Below, in pieces: positions 16,501 to 24,358 of a DNA stretch of 64,000 nucleotides. The DNA is from Flavobacteriales bacterium. GTDB lineage: Bacteria > Bacteroidota > Bacteroidia > UBA10329. The notes under the pieces are model-generated. The model worked only from the letters and a program-made list of their open reading frames with translations, was not told the origin of the DNA and searched no databases. The position numbers and the translations under genes were made by a program. How positions within the stretch are numbered: position 1 is the stretch's first letter; each line of letters begins with the position of its first letter. Location of the stretch: NCBI GenBank assembly GCA_020635495.1, contig JACJZQ010000010.1, positions 62,001-126,000 of the forward strand, written 5' to 3'.

Positions 16501-16965
16501 AACTGGGCCCGCAAGATTATTTCCGCCACCGTGGCTCACATCACCATTCTGCTGGAACGCCATATGATCGTAACCCGGCTCGCCACCATTCTGGTAGTTG
16601 TCCATCTCCACAGCAAAACTCGGATTGATACCCTGATAGCCGATACCACCACCAGAGCTACCAGCGTTGATACTGAGCGGTTGCAGGACGAACGCAATTC
16701 CATCGGCTCCGCCATCAGAACAGCCCAGAAATACATCGAAATTGAAGGTGAACGCATTACTCAAATCAAAGAGATTCACGTTCCAAACTGACCCGTTCTG
16801 CGTGTTGGCAGCAGGTGTCAATCTCCAACAATTGCAAGAAGTAGAAACGGCATTGCCGTTGGTCTGATATTGAGCAAACCCGCTGAGTGTTGACCCCACA
16901 ACCAGCAATGCCGTAAACAGGCCGGCTTTTAACAATTTCAAGAAACCGTTGGCGGGATGTACCAC
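13552..16965 (-). CDS. Lectin-domain/PKD surface protein with T9SS type-B (CHU_C) tail
   Basis: A 1137-residue cell-surface or secreted adhesin candidate. No ATG is available; the open frame starts with GTG at 16965, followed by a signal peptide (residues ~8-32). Residues ~33-228 resemble an L-type (legume-like) lectin fold: VWNVNLFDLSNAFTFNFDVF, GGADGIAFVLQ, SFAVEMDNYQN and AWHTFSVSWDP. One PKD domain (YQWDFGDGS) follows, then three Ig-like repeats with TTTYTLTVTDANGC, then about six more PKD domains (WEWDFGDG, LWTFGDGD and others). The last ~90 residues are the gliding-motility-associated sorting domain (AFTPDDDGINETF, SDRWGEL, DGTYKGKQVEAGLYVYEF). It is divergent from the TonB receptor. 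The lectin head suggests sugar binding, but the ligand is unknown. Confidence 0.88.
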   Translation of the reverse strand: MVHPANGFLKLLKAGLFTALLVVGSTLSGFAQYQTNGNAVSTSCNCWRLTPAANTQNGSVWNVNLFDLSNAFTFNFDVFLGCSDGGADGIAFVLQPLSINAGSSGGGIGYQGINPSFAVEMDNYQNGGEPGYDHMAFQQNGDVSHGGGNNLAGPVQISASSGNVEDCAWHTFSVSWDPVTQVFQAYFDGVLRLTYTGDIINNIFGGNPNVYWGFTSATGGANNLHQFCNALDPGFIVTSPAQCVGLPTDFQSNSTVATGFVTDYQWDFGDGSTASGTSVSHTYAAAGVYTVTLTITSEGCTESTSTQVTINPAPNFTLGSDQSICDGESYQIVANGLVGGEQLLWNPTTGLDNPAVSNPTATPSSTTTYTLGVLDANGCAAMDDIEITVNPLPVADAGADQTICEGDVTTMDGSGAVQYSWSPTTDLVDPTSATTQASPTTTTTYTLTVTDANGCEDTDDMTITVNPVPTINAGADEAICDGQTVQLTASGAQDYSWSPTTGLDDASIVNPTFSGSTTTTFTVTGTDANGCTATDDIEVTVYPLPVADFDQPSDVCLGASTAFVNNSAGNNITYNWAFGDGNTSTAQSPAHTYASDGTFNVDLTVTDANGCVATDSETATVNPLPEPIMNIADGQEFCELELIQFQNLTAGNVASVLWDFGDNDFLPAFPNTQSTIDNPTFSYFNFAFSPYTVTLVITDNNGCLNFQQTVIEINDKPEPEFTATIECEGVATAFSDESSAFTAAVNDWEWDFGDNVGTSTQQNPTYQYQQAGTYTTELIVGTAAGCFDTVYHDVFVNPVPVISLSGIDTCLNDETSFVNNSSPQDNTIIDWEWDFGDGNNLNGISAAHTYADHGIYTVSLTATSDSGCVSTGTTQVEVFPNPEPDFAMQDAEGCTPHQMNFLDESTIANGFLDQYLWTFGDGDSSLQANPVHTYQDSGFYDVSLTVTSFEGCVTAIEVSNAVRANITPVAEFEILKEKVSLLDAELEMTESSQHALNYYWNLGDGTTSTEVLPEHTYTEPGIYDVVLIVENGDCQDTEFGRIVVDPIYTFYIPTAFTPDDDGINETFFGTGEAIKTYNMKISDRWGELLFESNDPDYHWDGTYKGKQVEAGLYVYEFFILDIYQRDHIYTGHFQLLR

Positions 16966-17204
16966 TTCAGATTCTGATGGGGTTAGTTGGTGTCAAAGTA
17001 ACACTAATTAGACTGCGTGTTTCATGGATGGTTGCCAAAGTTAAAATGCGTTCGAGTACGATCAACAATATGGAATTAATTACGTTTGAACCATAGCTAT
17101 GAGGTGATAATTACTTGTTTATGAGGTATTTACAAAGGATGTGTTGGGCTTTTTGGAGGAATCGAATTTATCCTGAGTCTGACAAAACCGCGCGGCTTAA
17201 CTTA

Positions 17205-17212
17205 TACCTTTG
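17205..17212 (+). promoter_or_regulatory. Candidate -7 element for the TonB receptor gene
   Basis: TACCTTTG ends only seven bases before the ATG at 17220. If used, the transcript would be almost leaderless or would use the second Met (17232). No -33 TTTG is seen. Confidence 0.4.
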
Positions 17213-17219
17213 CCGCCCT

Positions 17220-19526
17220 ATGAACTTATCGATGAAACATCTTTTTGCGTTTGTTCTCTTCGTGGTGGTTGCTTCTTCCGCCTTTGCTCAAACCGGAAAA
17301 GTTAAAGGGTTTGTGTACGATAAAGAGACCGGTAACGCGGTGCTTTTTACCAACGTTACCATCAAAGGCACTACGCTTGGTGCGGCCACTGATGTAAACG
17401 GTTATTACACGGTTACCAATGTTCCTGTAGGAGACCAGACGTTGATGGTCACTTACCTCGGTTACGATACGCTGTTCTATGATATAACAGTAAGGGCCAA
17501 TGATATTGTAAGTGCCAATTTGTACCTGACTCAGTCATCGGTTAAGCTGAATGAAGTAATGGTAAGTGCAGAACGGCAAGAAGCACTTACCGAGGTTAGA
17601 ACTTCGGTTACCAAGCTTACTCCTAAGGAAATGAAGCAAATTCCTACCGTGAGTGGAGAATCTGACCTTGCTCAAGTACTGCAGGTGCAACCGGGTGTGG
17701 TTTTTACGGGAGACCAAGGTGGCCAGCTTTACATCCGAGGGGGTTCGCCCATTCAGAACAAAGTATTATTGGATGGAATGATCGTCTACAACCCTTTTCA
17801 TAGCATCGGTTTCTTCTCTGTTTTCGATACGGACATTATCAAAACTGCAGACATCTATACTGGAGGTTTCAATGCTGAATTTGGTGATAGAATATCATCC
17901 ATCATGGACATTAAAACTCGAGATGGAAACAAGAAGAAGTTCTCTGGAAAGGTTTCTTTCAATCCTTTTGGAGCAAATGTCCTGTTAGAAGGCCCTATCA
18001 TCAAACTGAAGGAAGACCGTGGAGGTTCATTGAGCTATCTGGTCTCGGGTAAAACCTCGTATTTGGAGTACACCTCAAAGGCCATTTATCCTTACGTGAA
18101 CGATGGAGAAGGGCTACCCTTCAACTTTACCGATGTATACGCTAAGCTTTCTTACAACAGCAAGGGAGGAAGTACCATCAACTTGTTCGGATTCAGTTTC
18201 AATGATCAGGTAACCTACCAAGCGGTAAATGATTACCGTTGGAATTCATACGGAGTTGGATTCAACTCGGTTATCGTGCCTGCAGGTTCGCAGGTTCTGT
18301 TAGAGCCGTTTTTCAACTATTCGAGTTATAAGATTCAGTTGGATCAGGAGAATGAAGACCCAAGAACAAGTTCAATTGGTGGTTTTGCCGGAGGAATGAA
18401 CTTCACGTACTATTTTGGTAAGAGTGAGTTGAAATTCGGACCGTTTATTCAGGGTTTCCAAACCGATTACCGATACACGGGTCCAGGTCCACGGAACAAA
18501 GTGTTTGTTGAGAATACCACAGATTTTGGCGCTTACGCCAAATTCAAATGGAGTTGGAAAGAAAAGCTTGTGGTTGAGCCAAGTTTCCGAATTCACTACT
18601 ATGCATCGTTGGGTGTGGCATCTCCAGAACCACGTTTGGGTCTGAAGTGGAACATTGTGAAGTGGCTTCGATTCAAGTATGCGTTCGGGCTATTCTCGCA
18701 GAACTTCATTGCAGCCAATTCAGATCGCGATGTGGTAAACCTTTTCTACGGTTTCCTCACTGCACCAGAGAATCTACCAGACGAGTTTGATGGCAAGGAG
18801 GTCAACAACCCGCTGCAACGCGCCATGCATAACATCGTTGGTTTTGAGGTGGATCTTGGCAAGCGGGTAACATTCAATGTGGAAGGATATTACAAGCACT
18901 TCCTGCAGTTGAGTAACGTTAACAGAAACAAGATCTTCCCAGAAGACGACCCAGATGCGCCAGACAATTTGAAGAAGGATTTCATCACAGAAACCGGTCG
19001 TGCAATGGGCATCGATTTCGTGTTCAAGTACAGCTACAAAAGGCTATACGCGTGGGCGGTTTACTCGCTCAGCTCGGTTACGCGTTACGATGGAATCAAT
19101 GAATATTTCCCTCACTTCGATAGAAGACACAACGTCAACTTGGTTGCAGCCTACACTTTCGGTAAGAATTTGAATTGGGAGGCTAGTATAAGATGGAATC
19201 TAGGTTCAGGATTCCCGTTTACGCAAACTGCCGGTTTCTACGAGAATCTTGTGTTTGACAACGGCATCAATACTGATTACACTTCTCAGAACGGAGATCT
19301 TGGAGTTGACTATGGCGAACTCAACAAAGGACGCTTGCCGTACTACCACAGACTGGATTTTTCGGTTAAGCGTTCTTTCGAAATTGGTTCTACCACACTC
19401 GAAGCAATTGTTGGCGTCACCAACGTTTACAATCGCGAGAATGTGTTCTACATAGACCGACTTCAGTACGAGGTTGTGAATCAGTTGCCAATTCTGCCAA
19501 GTTTGGGCGTATCCTGGAAGTTCTAA
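17220..19526 (+). CDS. TonB-dependent outer-membrane receptor
   Basis: A 768-residue outer-membrane transporter driven by TonB. ATG 17220 is chosen because the signal peptide (MKHLFAFVLFVVVASSAFA, from Met5) follows directly; ATG 17232 is equally possible. After it come a CarboxypepD_reg-like beta-sandwich (KGFVYDKETGNAVLFTNVTI...TDVNGYYTVTNVPVG), then the plug domain (VLQVQPGVVFTGDQGGQLYI, RGGSPIQNKVLLDGMIVYNP) and a ~550-residue barrel ending LGVSWKF, with a terminal aromatic as expected for Bam-dependent insertion. No SusD-type partner is adjacent, so glycan uptake is not supported; the substrate is unknown. The O-methyltransferase ATG is two bases after the stop, so the two share a transcript. 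Confidence 0.9.
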   Translation: MNLSMKHLFAFVLFVVVASSAFAQTGKVKGFVYDKETGNAVLFTNVTIKGTTLGAATDVNGYYTVTNVPVGDQTLMVTYLGYDTLFYDITVRANDIVSANLYLTQSSVKLNEVMVSAERQEALTEVRTSVTKLTPKEMKQIPTVSGESDLAQVLQVQPGVVFTGDQGGQLYIRGGSPIQNKVLLDGMIVYNPFHSIGFFSVFDTDIIKTADIYTGGFNAEFGDRISSIMDIKTRDGNKKKFSGKVSFNPFGANVLLEGPIIKLKEDRGGSLSYLVSGKTSYLEYTSKAIYPYVNDGEGLPFNFTDVYAKLSYNSKGGSTINLFGFSFNDQVTYQAVNDYRWNSYGVGFNSVIVPAGSQVLLEPFFNYSSYKIQLDQENEDPRTSSIGGFAGGMNFTYYFGKSELKFGPFIQGFQTDYRYTGPGPRNKVFVENTTDFGAYAKFKWSWKEKLVVEPSFRIHYYASLGVASPEPRLGLKWNIVKWLRFKYAFGLFSQNFIAANSDRDVVNLFYGFLTAPENLPDEFDGKEVNNPLQRAMHNIVGFEVDLGKRVTFNVEGYYKHFLQLSNVNRNKIFPEDDPDAPDNLKKDFITETGRAMGIDFVFKYSYKRLYAWAVYSLSSVTRYDGINEYFPHFDRRHNVNLVAAYTFGKNLNWEASIRWNLGSGFPFTQTAGFYENLVFDNGINTDYTSQNGDLGVDYGELNKGRLPYYHRLDFSVKRSFEIGSTTLEAIVGVTNVYNRENVFYIDRLQYEVVNQLPILPSLGVSWKF

Positions 19527-19528
19527 GT

Positions 19529-20173
19529 ATGGATTTTATTGCAAAGGAAATCGAAGCGTATGCGGAGTCTTTTACCCGCGAGGAAGGCGATGTGCTGGCC
19601 GCATTGAACCGCGAGACCTATGCCAAGATCATGACACCAAGAATGCTTTCGGGGCATTTGCAGGGTCAGGTTCTGAGAATGTTCTCTCAGATGATTAAAC
19701 CGAAAAACATCCTCGAGATAGGTACTTACACAGGATATTCTGCGCTCTGTATGGTCGATGGACTACAGGAAGGCGGAAAACTGATTACGATTGATGTGAA
19801 TGAGGAACTTCAGGATATCATTCAGCGATATGTGAACGAGGCAGGAAAGTCAGACAAGATCGATCTGCGAATAGGTAATGCAGTTGAGATCATTCCAAAC
19901 CTTGATCTTCAATTCGACCTTGTTTTCATTGATGCAGATAAAGAGAATTATCCCAACTACTTGGACCTAGTGATTGACAAGGTTTCTGTGGGCGGATACA
20001 TCATTGCAGATAATGTGCTTTGGAGTGGAAAGGTGTTGGAGGATGATTCAGATTTGGATAAAGACACCATCGCACTGAAAGAATATGCCCGAAAACTGAA
20101 GGAAGACCCACGGGTTGAAACCGTACTGATGCCCATTAGAGATGGTTTGCTCCTTGCCAGAAAATTGGCTTAA
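19529..20173 (+). CDS. Class I SAM-dependent O-methyltransferase
   Basis: A 214-residue methyltransferase of the catechol/caffeoyl-CoA O-methyltransferase type. The SAM site is seen as NILEIGTYTGYSALCMVDGL near residues 60-79 and LITIDVNEEL. The metal-binding acidic residues lie in LVFIDADKENYPNY near 131-144 and in ADNVLWSGKV near 159-168, both conserved in the family. It starts two bases after the TonB receptor stop. The natural substrate is not known for bacterial members of this type; small catechols are usual in vitro substrates. Confidence 0.88.
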   Translation: MDFIAKEIEAYAESFTREEGDVLAALNRETYAKIMTPRMLSGHLQGQVLRMFSQMIKPKNILEIGTYTGYSALCMVDGLQEGGKLITIDVNEELQDIIQRYVNEAGKSDKIDLRIGNAVEIIPNLDLQFDLVFIDADKENYPNYLDLVIDKVSVGGYIIADNVLWSGKVLEDDSDLDKDTIALKEYARKLKEDPRVETVLMPIRDGLLLARKLA

Positions 20174-20248
20174 TTTGGCCGCAACAATCCCTTAACACGA
20201 GGCCATAGTTCCACTTCTCCTATTCTAATTCTGTAAACCAACTACGGA

Positions 20249-21364
20249 TTGAAAAGGGCCATCGTGTCAGTTATCAACGACCTTTCTACCGACCAGCGTG
20301 TGCACAAACACTGCACCTTGCTGACCGAGTTGGGCTATGACGTAATGTTAATTGGTCGTTCAACGTCTTCAAGTATGCCATTGGACCAGCGGAACTATAG
20401 GACCCACAGGATGTGGTTGCCGTTTGAGAAAGGCCCATTGTTCTACGCTTCGTACAATATTGCCTTGTTCTTCCAATTGCTATTCAGAAAAGCAGATCTG
20501 CTGTTCAGCAACGATCTCGATACACTGCTGCCCTATTTTTTGGTCAGTCGATTGAAAGGGAAAAAGCTCATATACGATAGCCACGAGTTTTTTACAGAGG
20601 TGCCTGAATTGGTAAGCCGTCCTTCGGTACAACGGATTTGGAAGCGATTGGAAGGCTGGATACTGCCCAAATTGGAACATGCCCTGACAGTAAATCAGTC
20701 CATCGCAGCGCTCTACAAAAAGCAATATGGCATTGAGATGAAGGTGCTGCGTAACATACCAAAAGCACGTCAACTCCAAAGGGCCAAAAGCACCAAAGAA
20801 GATCTTCATCTGCCTGATGGTAAGATCATTATTCTTCAGGGCTCAGGAATCAACGTTGACCGTGGTGCGGAAGAAGCCGTTCTGGCCATGAAAGAAGTAA
20901 AGGACGCCACGTTGCTCATCTTGGGTTCAGGAGATGTTATCAATCAACTGAAGTCGATGGTTGCAGAGAATAACCTCACCGAAAAGGTCATTTTCAAAGG
21001 TCGAATGCCATATGAAGAAATGATGGCTCACACCCGCTTGGCCGATCTAGGCCTGACGTTGGACAAGGACACCAACATCAACTACCGCTTCAGTTTACCG
21101 AACAAGTTGTTCGATTACATCCACGCAGGAATTCCAGTTCTGGCCTCTGATCTGGTGGAGGTAGCAGCCATTGTGAGGGAACATGAAATTGGAGATGTGG
21201 TTGAATCCGTTGAGCCGACAATTCTGGCAGCTAAGATCAACGAAATGCTGCAATCACCAAAAGTTGAAACGTGGAAGCAGAACTGCATCAATGCAAGGCT
21301 GGTGCTGAATTGGGAAAAAGAGTCTGAAATGCTGAGAAACCTTATTGCGGAAATCGATGGATAA
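20249..21364 (+). CDS. Glycosyltransferase, family 4 type
   Basis: A 371-residue GT-B enzyme expected to move a sugar from a nucleotide donor. The N-terminal half carries IVSVINDLSTDQRVHKHCTL and LLFSNDLDTLLPYFLV, then IYDSHEFFTEVPEL, a GT4-like acceptor-side motif. The C-terminal half has the donor-binding pattern (IILQGSGINVDRGAEEAVLA, KVIFKGRMPYEEM, LPNKLFDYIHAGIPVLASDL) with the Glu/Asp region of retaining GT4 enzymes. TTG at 20249 is the best start, because the protein begins directly with the first beta strand. It overlaps the next glycosyltransferase by 8 bases. A role in capsule, exopolysaccharide or surface glycan synthesis is likely; the sugar is unknown. Confidence 0.85.
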   Translation: MKRAIVSVINDLSTDQRVHKHCTLLTELGYDVMLIGRSTSSSMPLDQRNYRTHRMWLPFEKGPLFYASYNIALFFQLLFRKADLLFSNDLDTLLPYFLVSRLKGKKLIYDSHEFFTEVPELVSRPSVQRIWKRLEGWILPKLEHALTVNQSIAALYKKQYGIEMKVLRNIPKARQLQRAKSTKEDLHLPDGKIIILQGSGINVDRGAEEAVLAMKEVKDATLLILGSGDVINQLKSMVAENNLTEKVIFKGRMPYEEMMAHTRLADLGLTLDKDTNINYRFSLPNKLFDYIHAGIPVLASDLVEVAAIVREHEIGDVVESVEPTILAAKINEMLQSPKVETWKQNCINARLVLNWEKESEMLRNLIAEIDG

Positions 21365-22478
21365 GCATCTGCACGTCATATCGTTCGATGTTCCGTATCC
21401 GGCAAATTATGGTGGCGTTATCGATGTCTTTTACAAGGTGAAAGCGCTTACGCAACTTGGAGTAAAAGTGCATCTCCATTGCTTTGAGTATGGAAGAAAA
21501 GAGGCGCCAGAGTTGGAGGCGCTGTGCGAGGAGGTTTATTATTACCATCGGACTACAACACGTAGTTATCTGTTCAGAAGAAAGCCATTCATAGCTGTTA
21601 CCAGAACTTCTGAAGAGCTGATGCAGCGTTTGTTGAAGGATAATCACCCCATTCTTTTTGAAGGGTTGCACACCTGTTATCACCTTAGTGATGAGCGTCT
21701 TGAAAATCGGTTCAAGATTGTCAGAACGCACAATATTGAACATGAGTATTATGCCAATCTGGCCAAGGTTGAGAAAGACTTTTTCAAGAAGTACTATTTC
21801 CTAAACGAGGTTGGGAAACTGCAACGATTTGAGCGGACGGTCTGCAACGCGCAATTGGTGGCGGCCATTTCAAGGCCAGACGCAGATTATCTCAGTGCGC
21901 GGTACCGAAATGTGCAGCACATATCGGCTTTTCATCCCAACGGAAAGGTTGAGGCCAATCTTGGTAAGGGCAAGTTCTGTCTTTACCACGGAAACTTGGA
22001 AGTGGGTGAGAACAACGAAGCAGCGCTTTATCTTCTGAAAAAGGTATTCAACAAGATCAAAGTACCGTTGATCATTGCTGGCAGCAAACCATCAGAAGAG
22101 TTAACGGAGTTGGCCGCAAAAATGCCTCATGTTGAATTAAAAAGTGGCCTATCTACAGAAGAGATCCATGATCTGATCCGCGAAGCGCAGATAAACGTGT
22201 TGCCGACTTTTCAGGCAACTGGAATCAAACTGAAACTGCTTGCCGCGCTGTACATGGGGCGCCATTGCGTGGTCAATCCGTACATGGTTGAGAATACGGG
22301 ACTTGAGCCGCTTTGTAAAGTGGAGAACACCGATAAACGGTTTGCAAAGGCCATACAGGAACTCTTTGAGAAGGAGTTTACCGCAGGTGAGGTGGCGAAG
22401 CGAGAAGAAGTGCTTCACGCACGATTTTGCAATGTGGTGAATGCCGAAAAATTGGTTGGCCTGATCGACTGGAAATAA
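21357..22478 (+). CDS. Glycosyltransferase, GT-B fold
   Basis: A 373-residue likely glycosyltransferase. The ATG at 21357 overlaps the end of the preceding gene by 8 bases and starts right before the first strand (LHVISFDVPYPANYGGVIDV). Other pieces are RTHNIEHEYYANLAKVEKDF, typical of a bacterial GT group, and the C-terminal lobe with KFCLYHGNLEVGENNEAALY, LIIAGSKPSEEL and QATGIKLKLLAALYMGRHCV, where the donor phosphates usually bind. It forms a two-gene unit with the enzyme at 20249 and ends at a bidirectional terminator. Donor and acceptor cannot be deduced. Confidence 0.82.
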   Translation: MDKHLHVISFDVPYPANYGGVIDVFYKVKALTQLGVKVHLHCFEYGRKEAPELEALCEEVYYYHRTTTRSYLFRRKPFIAVTRTSEELMQRLLKDNHPILFEGLHTCYHLSDERLENRFKIVRTHNIEHEYYANLAKVEKDFFKKYYFLNEVGKLQRFERTVCNAQLVAAISRPDADYLSARYRNVQHISAFHPNGKVEANLGKGKFCLYHGNLEVGENNEAALYLLKKVFNKIKVPLIIAGSKPSEELTELAAKMPHVELKSGLSTEEIHDLIREAQINVLPTFQATGIKLKLLAALYMGRHCVVNPYMVENTGLEPLCKVENTDKRFAKAIQELFEKEFTAGEVAKREEVLHARFCNVVNAEKLVGLIDWK

Positions 22479-22512
22479 AAAACCCGACCTGTTTCCAGAT
22501 CGGGTTTTCTAA
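22478..22512. terminator. Bidirectional intrinsic terminator
   Basis: AACCCGACCT (22481-22490) pairs with AGATCGGGTT (22497-22506) with one mismatch, between an A-run and a short T-run. It serves the glycosyltransferase pair and the convergent PA-domain gene. Confidence 0.85.
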
Positions 22513-22527
22513 GAGTTTTACTTCGAA

Positions 22528-24240
22528 TTACTTGGTTACAACAACTCTGAATGAGGTTGAAGTCTTGTCTTCGAAAGTCAAGTTGAAGGTGTGCATTCCT
22601 GAAGCCAATTCAGTAACATCCAATCGAAGCTTATCGCTCTTTTGGCAAAGCGTTTCTGAAAGAACAATGGCTCCTTTGGCATCATAAACATCAACAATCA
22701 CTTCACCGTTTATCACACCTCCCATCGGGATGGTAATGAAGTCTGTTGTGGGGTTCGGATATGGCGTGATGTCCAATGCTTCAAAATCGTCTGCAATCCC
22801 GAATGGTCCGCCAAGATTTACAACGATGGCAGGAATATTATCCGTTCCAAATCCTCCAGGGAACCATGCTGCCCCATCAATGTTGTGTACAGGGAAGAAA
22901 ACCTCATCCACGTAGGTTTCATACATCACGTTGTAATCCAAACCTGCATCTACAGAAAGGAACATATCGTCTGTAAAGATGGTGGCACAGGCCAAGTATT
23001 TCTGTCCATTCAGAAGCTCTACCGGCTCAGAGAATGTATGTGTTACAAACTCATCCTGAAGGTCAGATGGGTAATCGTAGAACTCATTGTCGGTCAGTTC
23101 GTTCAGGTCATCAAAAGAAACGGTTCCACCAGTAATCGGATCGTTCCACTCGTAAACCGATAACTGAACGGCTTCTCCCGTTAGAGGGAAATCGTTGGTA
23201 AGCGTTGCGAAGGTGATTCCAAGTAAGCTTGTTGCTTCTGCATTTTCAGATTGCAAGGCAATACACCACTCGTATTCAGTGCCATCTGCGGGACGGATTC
23301 CGTTACCGCCAACTGGTCCTGTAACCGGATCAACTGTACTCTTAGAGTATAAACCTTCACCGTTTATCCAGAACGAAGCTGTGGCAACGTTGTCATCCGG
23401 AAACTCATCTGTGTTGTCTTCAACAATGGTGTAAGTAATGGTGTAAAGACCTTCTTCATAACCATCTTCAGCATACTCTGGAAGAGTGAAGAATGCACTG
23501 TCTCCAACAGGGATATTGGCACCTGCAGATGTTTCGTTGTAAACTTCTGTTCCGTCTCTGTCAATTACAGCAGTAACCAAAGCATTGGTAGCCTCAGCAT
23601 TACCGAAATTGTAGACCCAAGCACCTACAGGAACTGAGAAATCTGAACTTGATTGTGCATATTCTACTGGAATAGCGTAGCTGTTTGCACCTGCAATGTT
23701 CGGTTTGTAGCTACCCAAGTTGTTGTCGAAAAGGCCTGTGTTGTTTCCAAGGAACATTTCCACTGAACCGGACATGATGGAATCGCGAAGCGAAGCTCCA
23801 TCCGTGTTGCTGATCATGACTACCGGAATATGAACATCTTCCGCAAAGCTTCCAGCACCCATACCAACAGGAGCACCTGGAACGTTATTGATTATCACAA
23901 GAGCAACAGCACCGGAATCCTGAACGTTTCTGGCTTTCAATGAGAAGTTGCACTCTCCACGGTAAACCACTGCAATTTTTCCGTCAATGTCTTCTGGGTT
24001 AATGATCTCACCACACGCAAGAGAATCTTCGGTGGCAGAGCCATCGTAGGCGAAAGCTGCAGGAGCAGTGATGGCAACGGTGTCCATATCGGCACCCCAA
24101 CCATTAGAGCTGGAGTAAGTAAAGTTGTAACTACCGGCCAAGTTTGCTGGTTCCTGTACCAGCAGAACGATCTGCGCTGAAGCTGATGTACCAATCAGCA
24201 GCATCAGAGCTGTAACAATAGATTGTAGATTTTTCATCAT
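22528..24240 (-). CDS. PA-domain secreted protein with T9SS type-A tail (copy 1)
   Basis: A 570-residue secreted protein. After a signal peptide (MMKNLQSIVTALMLLIGTSA) it opens with IVLLVQEPANLAGSYNFTYS and a protease-associated (PA) domain near residues 80-170 (KIAVVYRGECNFSLKARNVQ, GAVALVIINN, VVMISNTDGA). PA domains usually sit on secreted proteases, but no peptidase motif is visible here. The middle is beta-rich (VPVGAWVYNFGNAEATNALV; IDRDGTEVYNETSAGANIP). The last ~80 residues (ITPYPNPTTDFITIPMGGVI) are the Por-secretion sorting domain. It is a close paralogue of the gene at 24359, in tandem. Function is unknown; substrate or peptide binding is a guess. Confidence 0.85.
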   Translation of the reverse strand: MMKNLQSIVTALMLLIGTSASAQIVLLVQEPANLAGSYNFTYSSSNGWGADMDTVAITAPAAFAYDGSATEDSLACGEIINPEDIDGKIAVVYRGECNFSLKARNVQDSGAVALVIINNVPGAPVGMGAGSFAEDVHIPVVMISNTDGASLRDSIMSGSVEMFLGNNTGLFDNNLGSYKPNIAGANSYAIPVEYAQSSSDFSVPVGAWVYNFGNAEATNALVTAVIDRDGTEVYNETSAGANIPVGDSAFFTLPEYAEDGYEEGLYTITYTIVEDNTDEFPDDNVATASFWINGEGLYSKSTVDPVTGPVGGNGIRPADGTEYEWCIALQSENAEATSLLGITFATLTNDFPLTGEAVQLSVYEWNDPITGGTVSFDDLNELTDNEFYDYPSDLQDEFVTHTFSEPVELLNGQKYLACATIFTDDMFLSVDAGLDYNVMYETYVDEVFFPVHNIDGAAWFPGGFGTDNIPAIVVNLGGPFGIADDFEALDITPYPNPTTDFITIPMGGVINGEVIVDVYDAKGAIVLSETLCQKSDKLRLDVTELASGMHTFNLTFEDKTSTSFRVVVTK

Positions 24241-24308
24241 TGAGTTATGTAATGAGTATTAAGAAGGGGTACGAAAATACATTCTGAAGTAATGGAATCA
24301 TAATGCAT

Positions 24309-24341
24309 AAAAAAGCCCGACAGAAACCTGCCGGGCTTTTG
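24309..24341 (-). terminator. Intrinsic terminator after PA-domain copy 2
   Basis: AAAAGCCCGACA (24311-24322) pairs with TGCCGGGCTTTT (24329-24340) with one mismatch. It separates the two tandem PA-domain genes, so each is probably its own transcript. Confidence 0.8.
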
Positions 24342-24358
24342 ATGAAAATTTGAATCTA

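Noticed and set aside
17220..20173. TonB receptor as part of a polysaccharide utilisation locus
   Set aside because: No SusD homologue, glycoside hydrolase or sensor gene is adjacent.
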